Below are positions 18,202-27,161 of a stretch of 64,000 nt of DNA, piece after piece (the stretch's first letter is position 1; every line of letters begins with the position of its first letter). A program made the position numbers and the translations under genes. A model generated the notes under the pieces. That model was given only the letters and a program-made list of their open reading frames with translations, searched no databases and was not told the DNA's origin. Source of the DNA: Firmicutes bacterium HGW-Firmicutes-14. GTDB taxonomy: Bacteria; Bacillota; Thermincolia; Thermincolales; UBA2595. The stretch is from positions 124,001-188,000 of the forward strand of contig PHAB01000003.1 in assembly GCA_002840275.1 (NCBI GenBank). The letters are read 5' to 3'.

Positions 18202-18846
18202 TTGAAACTGATGATTATGGGACCGCCGGGGGCCGGTAAGGGTACTCAGGCCGAAAGACTGGTTAAGGAACTTGATATCACCCACATTTCCACCGGTGAT
18301 ATGTTCCGGGCTGCCATCAAAGAAGGAACGGAAATGGGTAAAAAGGCCAAAGAATATATGGATAAAGGCCAATTAGTCCCTGATGAAGTTGTGGTCGGTA
18401 TGGTCAAAGACAGGTTGTCACAACCTGATTGTGCCAAGGGGTTCCTGCTTGATGGTTTCCCCAGGACCGTTGCCCAGGCTGACGCTCTTAGCAAGACCCT
18501 TGATGAGATGGGGATTAAGCTTGACGGGGTTATAAACATCGAAGTACCCAGGGAAAGGCTGATGGCCCGGCTGACCGGCCGCAGGGTATGCAAAGCCTGT
18601 GGAGCCAGCTTCCATGTATTATTCAATGCTCCCAAGACTGACGGTGTTTGTGACAGTTGCAGCGGCGAACTTTACCAGCGTTCCGATGACAATGAAGAAA
18701 CGGTTTCAAACCGCCTTGATGTGTATGAGGGTCAGACACAGCCGCTTATAGATTATTATAAAGACCGCGGACTGTTGCTGAATATCAATGGCGATCAGGA
18801 CATTACTAAAGTGCTGGATGAGGTTATGGCAGCACTCAAGAAATAA
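18202..18846 (+). CDS. adk: Adenylate kinase (zinc-binding LID type)
   Basis: Adk (214 aa) catalyses ATP + AMP = 2 ADP. The P-loop is [14 protein letters not shown] at residue 7, the AMP site is [14 protein letters not shown], and FLLDGFPRT is conserved. The LID holds a four-Cys zinc site (CKACGASFH and CDSCSGEL), typical of Gram-positive enzymes. The TTG start follows AGGGAGGGG. In many Firmicutes adk lies between secY and map in the ribosomal protein operon; here it stands alone with its own promoter and terminator. Confidence 0.97.
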   Translation: MKLMIMGPPGAGKGTQAERLVKELDITHISTGDMFRAAIKEGTEMGKKAKEYMDKGQLVPDEVVVGMVKDRLSQPDCAKGFLLDGFPRTVAQADALSKTLDEMGIKLDGVINIEVPRERLMARLTGRRVCKACGASFHVLFNAPKTDGVCDSCSGELYQRSDDNEETVSNRLDVYEGQTQPLIDYYKDRGLLLNINGDQDITKVLDEVMAALKK

Positions 18847-18877
18847 ATAACGGTTTAAAATAAAAACTGAAAATAAA

Positions 18878-18950
18878 AGAAGGGGCAGGGTCTGCTCTTG
18901 AAACCTAAGTGTGTCTGCACACGTGGTTTTAGAACAAACCCTGCCCTTTC
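18878..18950 (+). terminator. Long hairpin terminator after adk
   Basis: An imperfect stem (AGAAGGGGCAGGGT against ACCCTGCCCTTTCT) encloses an inner hairpin and ends in TTTCTTTATTT. The whole unit spans about 70 bases, longer than a simple terminator; the inner arm holds GTGTCTGCACAC. Confidence 0.8.
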
Positions 18951-19079
18951 TTTATTTAATCAAATATAACAAACCAAACTTTGATGAAATTATTTTATAT
19001 AGAAGGAATATTTCCCCAGAATGTCGAAAAAAGTCCCTGAATGTAGTAATGTGTAATATTGGGTGAAGGGGTGGGCCTG

Positions 19080-21359
19080 GTGAAGGAAAATTTTGCCAAG
19101 GGCGCCAGGGAACTGTGGGACAGGGCCGACAAAAAAGCATCAGAAATGGGACACGACTTTTTGGGTCCTGAGCATATAATGCTTGCGTTTTTTGAATCAA
19201 ATAACGACCTGGCGGTCAAGGTGATTGAGGAATTTATCGGAAATCCCGAAAAGCTTTTTTTAAAGGTTGTTGATTTTACGCAAGGGAAAAGATATGACCA
19301 ATCACTTACGGAATCATTGCTAAAAAGAGCTCAAAGGGAAGCAAACCTCTCTTTTTCTTCATACATAGATGTTTCCCATATTATGACAGCGGCATTTGAT
19401 GAAGGTGAAGAAAAGAATATCCCGAAAAAAGTCCTGACAAGCTTTGGAGTTGACCTTGGCTGGTTCATCAAGATGATTAAGTACCCCAGAAATATCAAAA
19501 AGGACGTTTCCCAAAAATCAGCAATTTCGGAGGCTTTTTATTCTCAAAACAGTGATGGTGCAGGATGGTCTGCACCGTCGCTCCTGGATAAGTACGGACG
19601 AGACCTGACTTCTTTGGCCCAGAACCAGAGCCTTGACCCTGTTGCCTTAAGGGACAGTGAAATTGAGGATATCGTAGAAGTGCTGTGCCGGCGGGTTAAA
19701 AGCAATCCTCTTCTGATAGGTGAACCTGGGGTGGGCAAATCTGCACTGATGGTTGGTTTAGCCCAAAGGATAGTCAACAAAAATGTCCCTCAAAAACTGA
19801 AAGACATAAGGGTTTTTGAGCTCAACCTGACTTCAGTTATTGCCGGAGCTTCATTACAGGGTGAGTTTGAAAAAAGGATGTCCAATATTATTAATTATCT
19901 CAAACAGGAAAAAAACATTATTCTTTTCATCGATGAAATTCATTCAATTATCGGGACAGGAGGTGTCCCGGGACTGGCGGATGCAGCTAATATTCTTAAG
20001 TCACCTCTGATTAATGGGGATATCAGGTGTATAGGCGCAACAACTATGAGAGAATATAGAAAATATATCGAAAGGGACCCTGCCCTGGCCAGGAGATTCC
20101 AGGTTATTGAAATCCGTGAACCTTCAGCAGAAGAAACTATAGATATTATCAGGACTATTAAAAGCCTTTATGAAGAGTTTCACCAGGTCAAGATACCTGA
20201 CGAAATTATAAAGAAGACTGTTGAACTTTCTGTTCTTCATATAAAGGACCAGTATCTGCCCGATAAAGCAATTGACATTATTGATCAGTCATGTGCCCAT
20301 CTGAGTCTGTCTGGAAAATCATGTGAGGAAAGTACTCTGTCGATTAATGATGTGGCCTCCGTGATTTCCCACAAAACGAAAATACCTGTTGAAAAAATTA
20401 AGTCAGATAAATTGGAAAAGCTGCTTCACCTGGAAAAACATTTAAAGAAAAAGATAATCGGCCAGGATCATGCTATAAGCAAGGTTAGTGACATAATAAG
20501 ACTGACCAAGAGTTCCCTTGCCCTTAAACCGGTCAGACCGGACGGTGTCTTTCTTTTCATAGGACCTACCGGGGTTGGGAAAACGGAGATGGCCAGGGTT
20601 CTCGCAGAGATTCTTTTTGATGATGAGGAAAAGATGATCAGACTGGATATGTCGGAATATATGGAACCCCACAGTGTTTCAAAAATTATCGGGTCACCTC
20701 CGGGATACGTTGGCTCAGACCAGGAAGGAGGTCTGACAGGAAAAGTCAGAACTGACCCGTATTCAATAATTTTGCTGGACGAGGTTGAAAAAGCCCATCC
20801 GGATGTGGTAAATATATTCCTCCAGGTATTTGAGGATGGGAGGCTTACTGATTCTCATGGCCGGACAGTATATTTCAGCAACTCTACCATTATAATGACC
20901 AGCAATCTGGGGGCTTCAGATGCCTTTTCGAAACGGAAGAATATTGGTTTTAATGAAAACGGGGTATTTGATAATAAAGAATCTGAAAAAATATTTACAG
21001 AGTCTTTAAAAAAGTATTTCAGTCCCGAATTTATAAACAGGATAGATGAAATTGTATATTTCAAAACCCTGGATAAGCAGGCTATCAGAGATATCGCCGG
21101 CATGAAACTTAATGAGATAAAAAGAAGGTTTGCCTTTGACGGCAGGAATATAGACATCTCCGACGAAGTACTGGACCTAATCAGTGAAAAAGGCTACAAC
21201 CCGGAATACGGGGCCAGGTTCCTAAACAGGACCATTGAAAACGTGGTTTTAAAACCCCTTTCCAGGAACATACTTTCAGACCCGGAAAACAAAAACTACA
21301 CAATCTATGCCGATGGAGAAGAAGTTTTAATCTCAGGAAGGAGCGGATATTCAGCGTGA
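19080..21359 (+). CDS. ClpA/ClpC-type AAA+ unfoldase (ATP-dependent Clp protease ATP-binding subunit)
   Basis: A double-AAA+ Clp unfoldase of about 759 aa that feeds substrates to ClpP. It has an N-domain (1-145, with FLGPEHIMLAF), AAA-1 (Walker A GEPGVGKSALMVG near 215, FIDEIHSIIGTG) and AAA-2 (GPTGVGKTEMARVLAE near 495). The spacer between AAA domains is too short for the long ClpB coiled coil. The AAA-2 loop KNIGFNENG fits a ClpP-docking IGF loop. The frame opens at 19059, but GTG at 19080, five bases after GGGGTGG, gives the normal N-terminus. The sequence is closer to ClpA than to ClpC with its UVR linker. It overlaps the next gene by 4 bases. Confidence 0.92.
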   Translation: MKENFAKGARELWDRADKKASEMGHDFLGPEHIMLAFFESNNDLAVKVIEEFIGNPEKLFLKVVDFTQGKRYDQSLTESLLKRAQREANLSFSSYIDVSHIMTAAFDEGEEKNIPKKVLTSFGVDLGWFIKMIKYPRNIKKDVSQKSAISEAFYSQNSDGAGWSAPSLLDKYGRDLTSLAQNQSLDPVALRDSEIEDIVEVLCRRVKSNPLLIGEPGVGKSALMVGLAQRIVNKNVPQKLKDIRVFELNLTSVIAGASLQGEFEKRMSNIINYLKQEKNIILFIDEIHSIIGTGGVPGLADAANILKSPLINGDIRCIGATTMREYRKYIERDPALARRFQVIEIREPSAEETIDIIRTIKSLYEEFHQVKIPDEIIKKTVELSVLHIKDQYLPDKAIDIIDQSCAHLSLSGKSCEESTLSINDVASVISHKTKIPVEKIKSDKLEKLLHLEKHLKKKIIGQDHAISKVSDIIRLTKSSLALKPVRPDGVFLFIGPTGVGKTEMARVLAEILFDDEEKMIRLDMSEYMEPHSVSKIIGSPPGYVGSDQEGGLTGKVRTDPYSIILLDEVEKAHPDVVNIFLQVFEDGRLTDSHGRTVYFSNSTIIMTSNLGASDAFSKRKNIGFNENGVFDNKESEKIFTESLKKYFSPEFINRIDEIVYFKTLDKQAIRDIAGMKLNEIKRRFAFDGRNIDISDEVLDLISEKGYNPEYGARFLNRTIENVVLKPLSRNILSDPENKNYTIYADGEEVLISGRSGYSA

Positions 21360-21754
21360 CAAACATAGAGGTTGAAACATTGCTGAGGCGAAACAAAGTA
21401 CCCTATACATTCATGGAAGACGGCTACTGGAGGCTTAATTGCGGGGACCATGTAATACTTATGTTCCATAATGAAGAATCAGAGTTCCTGCGTTTCGTAA
21501 TGCCCCTGATTCCTGTGCCACAGTATAACAGGGAGGATGTTTACAGGTATCTCCTGGAACTAAACTGCAACGGAGTATTCTGCGGCTCATTTGCTATCCA
21601 TGCAGACAGTGACTCCATAATCTACATAGACCAAATACCGACTGCCGATCTGGAATTTTCGGAGATTATTACCACTCTAAATTCCTTCGTACATATAATA
21701 GATAACCACCTTCCCAATATAAGGGAGATAATCGAAGAGGGTGAGGGACAATAA
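21356..21754 (+). CDS. YbjN/CesT-like small acidic protein, coupled to the Clp gene
   Basis: I do not recognise a specific family with certainty. The 132-aa acidic protein has the length and the alternating strand/helix look of YbjN or type III chaperone-like folds (WRLNCGDHVILMFHNEE, RFVMPLIPVP, ELNCNGVFCGSFAI). The GTG start overlaps the stop of the Clp unfoldase by four bases (GTGA), implying translational coupling and a shared job, for example as an adaptor or regulator of that unfoldase. A terminator follows, so the two genes form one operon. Confidence 0.8.
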   Translation: MTNIEVETLLRRNKVPYTFMEDGYWRLNCGDHVILMFHNEESEFLRFVMPLIPVPQYNREDVYRYLLELNCNGVFCGSFAIHADSDSIIYIDQIPTADLEFSEIITTLNSFVHIIDNHLPNIREIIEEGEGQ

Positions 21755-21760
21755 ATAAAC

Positions 21761-21785
21761 AGCCTTGAGAAAGGCTTTTTTCTTT
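21761..21785 (+). terminator. Rho-independent terminator
   Basis: AGCCTT and AAGGCT form a short stem with a GAGA loop, followed by TTTTTCTTTT. It ends the Clp/YbjN-like operon. Confidence 0.85.
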
Positions 21786-21855
21786 TAAAGCGATATGGTA
21801 TTATAATATTGTTTCATGAGGTTAATTACAATGACTAGATGCCGGGAGAGAAGTA

Positions 21856-22647
21856 ATGAATAATCAACAGACCAAATTACCTATTGGGGTTTTCGATTCA
21901 GGAATAGGCGGAATCAGCGTCTTGTCACATTTGGTCAGGTGTATGCCAAATGAAGAGTATATCTATCTTGCCGATTCGGCTCATGCTCCATATGGCACTA
22001 AAGACAGGGAATATGTCAGGATATGTTCTGTAAATGCTGCCAGGATGCTGCTGAACAGGGGGGTCAAAGCCCTGGTGGTTGCTTGTAACACTGCTACCAG
22101 CGCCGCAATAAACAATATCAGAAATGAGTTTGATATACCGGTCATCGGCATGGAACCTGCGGTAAAACCGGCTGTCGAAGCCGGAAAATCGGGAAATATT
22201 GTGGTAATGGCCACCCCCCTTACACTAAAAGAGAATAAATTTAACAGCTTATTCCGCAGATTCAACCTGGAAACGTCCATCATTCCGCTGCCATGCCCGG
22301 GACTGGTTGAACTTATTGAAAAAGAAGTTCAACCAGAGGAGATAAAACACTACCTGTTCAACGTGTTCCGGGATATTATAAATACAGGAATTTCTTCTGT
22401 GGTCCTTGGTTGTACACATTATTGCTTTATTCGCAGAGAAATTTCCGAAGTTGCAGGTCCGGGGACAGACATCTTTGACGGTAATGAAGGTACAGTTCGT
22501 CAAGTAAAAAGGAGCCTGATAAATGAAGGGATTTTAGTTTCCGAAAAAGAGAAACCCGGAGATTCTGAGGTGGAGTTTATGACAACCGGTGACAGCAACT
22601 CGATTATTCCCCTGTGCAGGCGCTTTTATAATAAGATTTCCAGTTAA
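21856..22647 (+). CDS. murI: Glutamate racemase
   Basis: MurI (263 aa) makes D-glutamate for peptidoglycan. Both catalytic Cys regions are present: VVACNTATSAAINN near residue 75 and SVVLGCTHYCFIRREI near residue 185; the N-terminal substrate motif is GVFDSGIGGISVL. The ATG follows GGGAGAG. A TATAAT-like box at about 21801 suggests its own promoter after the preceding terminator. It stands alone and is closed by a terminator. Confidence 0.96.
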   Translation: MNNQQTKLPIGVFDSGIGGISVLSHLVRCMPNEEYIYLADSAHAPYGTKDREYVRICSVNAARMLLNRGVKALVVACNTATSAAINNIRNEFDIPVIGMEPAVKPAVEAGKSGNIVVMATPLTLKENKFNSLFRRFNLETSIIPLPCPGLVELIEKEVQPEEIKHYLFNVFRDIINTGISSVVLGCTHYCFIRREISEVAGPGTDIFDGNEGTVRQVKRSLINEGILVSEKEKPGDSEVEFMTTGDSNSIIPLCRRFYNKISS

Positions 22648-22674
22648 TAATTCCTATAATTCTTATCATAAGTG

Positions 22675-22712
22675 AACACGGATGTCCAGACCAGGTTATC
22701 CGTGTTTTTATT
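22675..22712 (+). terminator. Rho-independent terminator after murI
   Basis: ACACGGAT pairs with ATCCGTGT around an 18-base loop and is followed by TTTTTATTT. Confidence 0.85.
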
Positions 22713-22807
22713 TATGATTTAATATTAATTTGTTCCGGAAATGCATATTCTATCCTTTGAATAGAATGAACCAATGGATAAGAATGAACCTGAAGGATGG
22801 AAGAAAC

Positions 22808-23320
22808 ATGTTGCATTTGTTGTGCGGTATTCCGGGCAGTGGAAAATCAACATTGGCCGCGAGAATGGACGGTTATGTTGTTTCAACCGACAGTATCCGC
22901 AAATATCTTTGGAACGACGAATCTGTTATAAAACACGATGAACTTGTATTCAAACTGGCAGAGGATATTGTAGGGTATATGTTAAAAAAAGGACACAATG
23001 TAATATTTGATGCCACAAACCTTACTGCCCAAAAGAGGAAGAGGTTTGCCGCAATAGCTGCGAAAAATGATGTGAAAGTAACTCTCCACTGGGTAAATTG
23101 TCCGCTGCAGACAGCATTGGAGCGAAATGCCCTCCGTGACCGTAAAGTACCTGTAGAAATAATAGGGAATCTCTACAATTCGTTTCAGTTTCCAACCTTC
23201 GGGGAGGGGATAAATGTCATTAAGGTTTATGACAGTGACCTTAATATTAAACAAATTGTCATTCCAGGATTCATCCTGGGAGAAAAAGCAGGATATACAA
23301 AATCCCCAACGAAATATTAA
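22808..23320 (+). CDS. P-loop kinase-like ATPase (AAA_33 / polynucleotide-kinase type)
   Basis: A 170-aa P-loop protein of the AAA_33 predicted kinase group, related to T4 polynucleotide kinase and zeta-toxin folds. It shows Walker A LLCGIPGSGKSTLAARM at the N-terminus, DSIRK after strand 2, VIFDATNLTAQKRK as the Walker B-like segment, and the LID Arg pair NALRDRKVP. The substrate is unknown, likely a small phosphorylatable ligand or nucleic acid end. The frame is open 78 bases further upstream, but the ATG at 22808 has AAGGATGG seven bases before it and begins directly at the P-loop strand. Confidence 0.85.
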   Translation: MLHLLCGIPGSGKSTLAARMDGYVVSTDSIRKYLWNDESVIKHDELVFKLAEDIVGYMLKKGHNVIFDATNLTAQKRKRFAAIAAKNDVKVTLHWVNCPLQTALERNALRDRKVPVEIIGNLYNSFQFPTFGEGINVIKVYDSDLNIKQIVIPGFILGEKAGYTKSPTKY

Positions 23321-23350
23321 ACAATATCGTTTGAGAGGGGATACCGTATA

Positions 23351-24274
23351 ATGTTTAGCCTGCGCCAGCTTAAGGCTTTTGTAACTGTGGCGGAAAACAA
23401 AAGCTTCACAAATGCTGCCAAAATATTATTTATGACCCAGCCTGCAATTAGCGCCCAGATTAAAGCTCTGGAAGAAAGGTTAGAGGTTAAGCTTATAGAG
23501 AGAAACGACAAGACAATAGCGCTGACGGAGGCCGGTGAAGTTCTTTTTATAGAAGCACAAAAAATTCTGGACATATATGACGGCTTTATGGAAGCCATAG
23601 ATGAAATGAAAGGAATCCACAGGGGTAAACTCTTCATTACAGCCAGCACCATACCCGGAGAATATGTTTTGCCCATATTAATCGGCGGGTTCCACCGGGT
23701 TTATCCGGGCATAGAAATTTCCCTCAAAATAGGTGATACAGGAGCGGTGGTACAACAGTTACTGAAAAGGACTGTGGATATCGGTATTATAGGGGCCCCG
23801 GTAAAGAATGAATCAATATCCCTAAAGGAATTTATTAAAGATGAACTGATAATCATTGGCCCGCCTGGCAACACAAAAAATGTGCAGGAAATAAGTGTTG
23901 AAGAACTGGTAGAAGCGGACCTGGTATTAAGGGAACCGGATTCTGGAACCCGGATGATGTTCTATGAAAAGATTTCCTCGGCAGGTGTTGAAATAAGACA
24001 GCTAAAAGTAGTAATGGAACTTGGCAGTACAAGGGCAATTATTACTGCAGTTGAGAGCGGCCTGGGCCTCAGCGTGGTATCCAGGCTGGCTGCACAGGAA
24101 GCCCTGGAGTTGGGGAAAATCACTGAATACAGGGTGAGGGGGATCAGTTTTGAGCGGTATCTTTACCTGGCCTGGAATAAAAACAAATATGAAAGTTTTG
24201 CGGCAAAAGAATTCTTCAGTTTCCTGGACAGCCGCAAGCATGAAATAAGCAGTAAAACGGTGAAATGTCAATGA
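23351..24274 (+). CDS. LysR family transcriptional regulator
   Basis: A 307-aa LysR-type regulator. The N-terminal winged helix-turn-helix is clear (LRQLKAFVTVAENKSFTNAA then LFMTQPAISAQIKALEERL), and the C-terminal periplasmic-binding-like effector domain runs from about residue 90. It resembles the CysL/CbbR branch (GIIGAPVKNESI; LREPDSGTRMMFYE), which often controls sulfur or carbon assimilation; the effector cannot be read. It overlaps the next membrane protein gene by 4 bases, so that gene may be coregulated or the target. Confidence 0.92.
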   Translation: MFSLRQLKAFVTVAENKSFTNAAKILFMTQPAISAQIKALEERLEVKLIERNDKTIALTEAGEVLFIEAQKILDIYDGFMEAIDEMKGIHRGKLFITASTIPGEYVLPILIGGFHRVYPGIEISLKIGDTGAVVQQLLKRTVDIGIIGAPVKNESISLKEFIKDELIIIGPPGNTKNVQEISVEELVEADLVLREPDSGTRMMFYEKISSAGVEIRQLKVVMELGSTRAIITAVESGLGLSVVSRLAAQEALELGKITEYRVRGISFERYLYLAWNKNKYESFAAKEFFSFLDSRKHEISSKTVKCQ

Positions 24275-24762
24275 ACAGGTTAGGTTTGTTATTACGGGCT
24301 TTAATAATAGCAGCCAGGGATATGTTTATAGGCTTTATCCTGGGCATGTGTGCCGCTGTCTTAATGGCCAAAATCAATCCGGAATCTCAAAGAATAGTTG
24401 CTCTTTTAATCCCTGCCGGTATTGCCGCCGGGTTCCTAAAAGGAATAGCCAAATTCGTTTTTATTAACCTTTACAGCGCCCTGCCAAGCAAAGGTTACCG
24501 GTATAACTACCCAAAATATAAAATACTCTTTTTCTGGGTTTTGATTTTTGCCGGTGTACTCATATATGGATACGGTTTTAATCCCTGGTCATGGTTTTAT
24601 GGCCCCTTGCAGCTACTGCAGAACAACGTGTTTTTAGGTCCTGTCCCGAAACAGACCTGGGTTTTCCTGACCCTCCTGGTTTCGGCAGCAGGAATCTTTT
24701 CTTACCTGTATGAACCGCCATATAACCCGGAAGAGACCCTGCCACCACAGGAAGATTTATAA
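24271..24762 (+). CDS. Small integral membrane protein, unknown function
   Basis: Not recognised. The protein (about 163 aa) has four to five hydrophobic segments: residues 5-25, 40-60, 88-108 and 128-150. The region GIAAGFLKGIAKFVFINLYS looks like a Gly-rich helix pair. The ATG at 24271 overlaps the LysR stop as ATGA and is eight bases after GGTG; an upstream ATG six bases earlier is badly spaced. Coupling to the LysR gene suggests linked regulation. Confidence 0.75.
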   Translation: MNRLGLLLRALIIAARDMFIGFILGMCAAVLMAKINPESQRIVALLIPAGIAAGFLKGIAKFVFINLYSALPSKGYRYNYPKYKILFFWVLIFAGVLIYGYGFNPWSWFYGPLQLLQNNVFLGPVPKQTWVFLTLLVSAAGIFSYLYEPPYNPEETLPPQEDL

Positions 24763-24822
24763 ATACAATATTTCTACATACTATTTAAAAAACAGACAAG
24801 GAAGGTTAAGGGAAGGTAATAT

Positions 24823-25497
24823 ATGAAGTTAGGGAAAAGTGTTTTCATGTCATTTTTTGTTGTTCTAATCCTGTCAATTGGAATGTATTTATATAAACCT
24901 GTGAGCCTTGAAGAAATATCTACTGTCAGGGGATTAACATCCTATGTGAGGTCTTTTGGAACAATAATGCCTTTGGCTGCTTTTGCCATTACTGTAATAC
25001 AGGCGATTGTCCCGGTTATCCCTTTTATAATCCTGTGCAGTACCAATGGGATACTGTTTGGGATGGGAAACGGGATACTGCTGACTTGGACCGCTACCCT
25101 GACCGGGGCAACTATCATGTTTTTTGCAGCCCGGCGATTTGGATGGGAAATTCGGGATGGTCAATCGGAAGAAAACAGTAATTTCAAGTATCTGAAAGAT
25201 TTGGATGGACCAAAGGGGTTTATGGCAATCCTGGCCCTAAGGCTCCTTCCATACTTTCCGGCACCTTTGGTAAATATCGCATCCGGTATAGGCAAGATAG
25301 GATATGTCTGGTTTCTGCTTGCTTCTGCTATCGGAAAACTCCCATTCATTGTGGGTTATACTTTTCTGGGATACAGCCTGCTTCACAGGCAAAACTTAGC
25401 TCTTACGGCGGTATTGTCTATCCTTTTAATATTAATCCCATACCTGATTGCCAAGAAAACGAAACACCGGCTGGCTTACCGCAGGGAGGAACCATAA
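24823..25497 (+). CDS. VTT/DedA-like (TVP38/TMEM64) membrane protein
   Basis: A 224-aa polytopic protein of the TVP38/TMEM64 (VTT) family; related DedA and VTT proteins act as lipid scramblases or flippases. The signature is the Gly-rich re-entrant region FGMGNGILLTWTATLTGATI with FFAARRFGWEI, and the second half RLLPYFPAPLVNIASGIGKI with FIVGYTFLGYSLL. The ATG follows GGGAAGG. It is probably transcribed with the preceding genes. No partner is visible. Confidence 0.88.
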   Translation: MKLGKSVFMSFFVVLILSIGMYLYKPVSLEEISTVRGLTSYVRSFGTIMPLAAFAITVIQAIVPVIPFIILCSTNGILFGMGNGILLTWTATLTGATIMFFAARRFGWEIRDGQSEENSNFKYLKDLDGPKGFMAILALRLLPYFPAPLVNIASGIGKIGYVWFLLASAIGKLPFIVGYTFLGYSLLHRQNLALTAVLSILLILIPYLIAKKTKHRLAYRREEP

Positions 25498-25557
25498 AGA
25501 AGGAAAAACAGCGCCGGTGTCGAAAAAATAACAAAAAACTGTTAAGTGGAGGTTAAT

Positions 25558-25848
25558 GTGCCTGTAAAAAGATGTGCCATTTGTAAAAAACCTTCCTACA
25601 CTGATTCCAGAACAGGGTCTGCGAACTTGAAATGGACATGTTCAGCATGTGAAAAACGTTTCGAAGAAGACATAAAAAATGTCAGGACCCATGAAGGTGG
25701 TAAGATCTGTGAAAAATGCATAAAGAGAAAAAGGAACCAGTGTCCCTTTTCTTCATGGCAACGCAGCAAAATTCTGGCATGTACTGATTGGGAAGGGAAA
25801 AACACGGAACATAACAGAAAAAGATGGGCTAAATTTGAACAGGACTAG
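25558..25848 (+). CDS. Cysteine-rich zinc-binding small protein, unknown
   Basis: Not assigned. The 96-aa protein has a series of Cys pairs: CAICKK at the N-terminus, CSACEKRF near 30, CEKCIKRKRNQC near 55-65 and a late single Cys. This fits two zinc knuckles in a Lys-rich context, suggesting nucleic-acid binding. The GTG start at 25558 follows TGGAGG by five bases. It lies 14 bases before a DNA glycosylase gene, so a DNA-related role is possible but inferred only from position. Confidence 0.7.
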   Translation: MPVKRCAICKKPSYTDSRTGSANLKWTCSACEKRFEEDIKNVRTHEGGKICEKCIKRKRNQCPFSSWQRSKILACTDWEGKNTEHNRKRWAKFEQD

Positions 25849-25862
25849 ATTGAGGACATATA

Positions 25863-26540
25863 ATGACCGTTAATAATGCAGAACAAATAAAAACACGTCT
25901 CATGGAAATATATAAAAAGATGTTTGAACATTTTGGTCCCCGTGGGTGGTGGCCGGGTGACACTGATTTCGAAATATGTGTTGGGGCCATATTGACCCAG
26001 AGTGTTTCCTGGAAAAACGTTATGAAGGCAATTAACAGCCTAAAGGCCTCCGGACTTCTTGATGTCAGCAGGATGTATTCCTGTAGTAATGAAACCTTAG
26101 AAAAACATATCATTCCCACTATGTATTACAGGATGAAGGCCAAAAAACTAAAGGCTTTTGCAGGTAATATTGTTGAGAAATATAATGGAAACCTCCGGCA
26201 AATGCTGAGCAGACCCCTGGAAGAACTTAGAGAGGAGTTGCTCAGCATTTACGGGATAGGTCCTGAAACAGCAGACAGCATTATTCTTTATGCAGCAGGG
26301 AAACCTGTTTTTGTGGTGGATGCATATACCAGGCGCATTTTTTCCCGGCTTGGGATCTTCAGGGAAGATGTTGCCTATGACGAAATGCAGAGGTATTTCA
26401 TGAGACACCTGCCCCATGATGTGCAATTATTTAATGAATTTCATGCCCTTATTGCCGGTACAGGCAACAAATACTGCGGCAACAAAAAACCTAAATGCAG
26501 CCGGTGTCCTGTGTTACAGGAATGTGGTTTTACCCGGTAA
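25863..26540 (+). CDS. HhH-GPD DNA glycosylase with [4Fe-4S] (MagIII/EndoIII-like)
   Basis: A 225-aa helix-hairpin-helix base-excision glycosylase. The N-terminal GAILTQSVSWKNVMKAI, the HhH YGIGPETADSI near residue 130, and the catalytic-Asp segment VFVVDAYTRRIFSRLG are clear; the C-terminus ends in a [4Fe-4S] loop CGNKKPKCSRCPVLQEC. The Lys of EndoIII in the hairpin is replaced by Glu (GPET), so it should be a monofunctional glycosylase like MagIII, which removes 3-methyladenine, rather than an EndoIII with lyase activity. The ATG follows GAGG. Confidence 0.9.
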   Translation: MTVNNAEQIKTRLMEIYKKMFEHFGPRGWWPGDTDFEICVGAILTQSVSWKNVMKAINSLKASGLLDVSRMYSCSNETLEKHIIPTMYYRMKAKKLKAFAGNIVEKYNGNLRQMLSRPLEELREELLSIYGIGPETADSIILYAAGKPVFVVDAYTRRIFSRLGIFREDVAYDEMQRYFMRHLPHDVQLFNEFHALIAGTGNKYCGNKKPKCSRCPVLQECGFTR

Positions 26541-26544
26541 AATT

Positions 26545-26844
26545 CTATTCTATAACAGAAAAGGTTTCCATCTTAGGTTCCCCGGTTAGATGGAGTAACA
26601 GCTGAAATACTGTTTTCCTGGCCTGCGGGTCTTTTTTTATTGATTTCCTGGCTTCTTCAAAAAGGAATTTGTTCTTCCAAATCGTAAAAACAAGAATTTC
26701 ATCATTGTTCTCATCATTACATCCAAGATAACTATTAATATATCCTTCCCTGGCAGAGCCCATCCTGGAGTTTTCTTTTAACACTGGCAGTACTTTATCT
26801 TTGTGCCCGCTTCTGACCTTTATCTTACTTAATGCTATATACAT
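26545..26844 (-). CDS. Antibiotic biosynthesis monooxygenase (ABM) domain protein
   Basis: A 99-aa single-domain dimeric alpha-beta barrel (ABM) protein on the minus strand. The layout is typical: MYIALSKIKVRSGHKDKVLP, then CNDENNDEILVFTIWKNKFLFEEARKS, and a C-terminal strand EPKMETFSVIE. Members are quinol monooxygenases or heme-degrading enzymes; in an anaerobe the role is unclear. GGGAGG precedes the ATG. It is convergent with the glycosylase gene, with only four bases between the stops. Confidence 0.8.
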   Translation of the reverse strand: MYIALSKIKVRSGHKDKVLPVLKENSRMGSAREGYINSYLGCNDENNDEILVFTIWKNKFLFEEARKSIKKDPQARKTVFQLLLHLTGEPKMETFSVIE

Positions 26845-27017
26845 ATAGTAAACCTCCCGGTTCAGGATATTACATTCTATTCCAAGAGGTAAAATGTGTT
26901 AAGAAAAAAATTGATAATATTTTTAACCAGTACAAATCATATTTTTAACTATTGGTTCATATTATATTTTATCTGCCGGTTTCAGCCGGAATAAAAACAG
27001 CATGGAGGGGATATTGG

Positions 27018-27161
27018 TTGTCAAAGGAAGTTATCAACAAGATTTTGGAAGAGATAGGACTGGAATCTTTAAACAGGCATGAACAGGGGGAAGGGGAAGG
27101 GAAAAAAGATGTAACCACCAAAATACCAAGAGAAAGAAACACAGAAGGGAGTGTCCCGTAA
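27018..27161 (+). CDS. Short protein of 47 aa, unknown
   Basis: A possible small gene: TTG start with GGAGGGG seven bases upstream and a helix-like N-terminus (SKEVINKILEEIGLESL) followed by a charged, probably disordered tail. No family is recognised. Its TAA stop falls inside the loop of the terminator hairpin at 27146-27363, which E1 splits. An overlap with the terminator is unusual but compact. It could equally be a chance frame with a good ribosome site. Confidence 0.5.
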   Translation: MSKEVINKILEEIGLESLNRHEQGEGEGKKDVTTKIPRERNTEGSVP

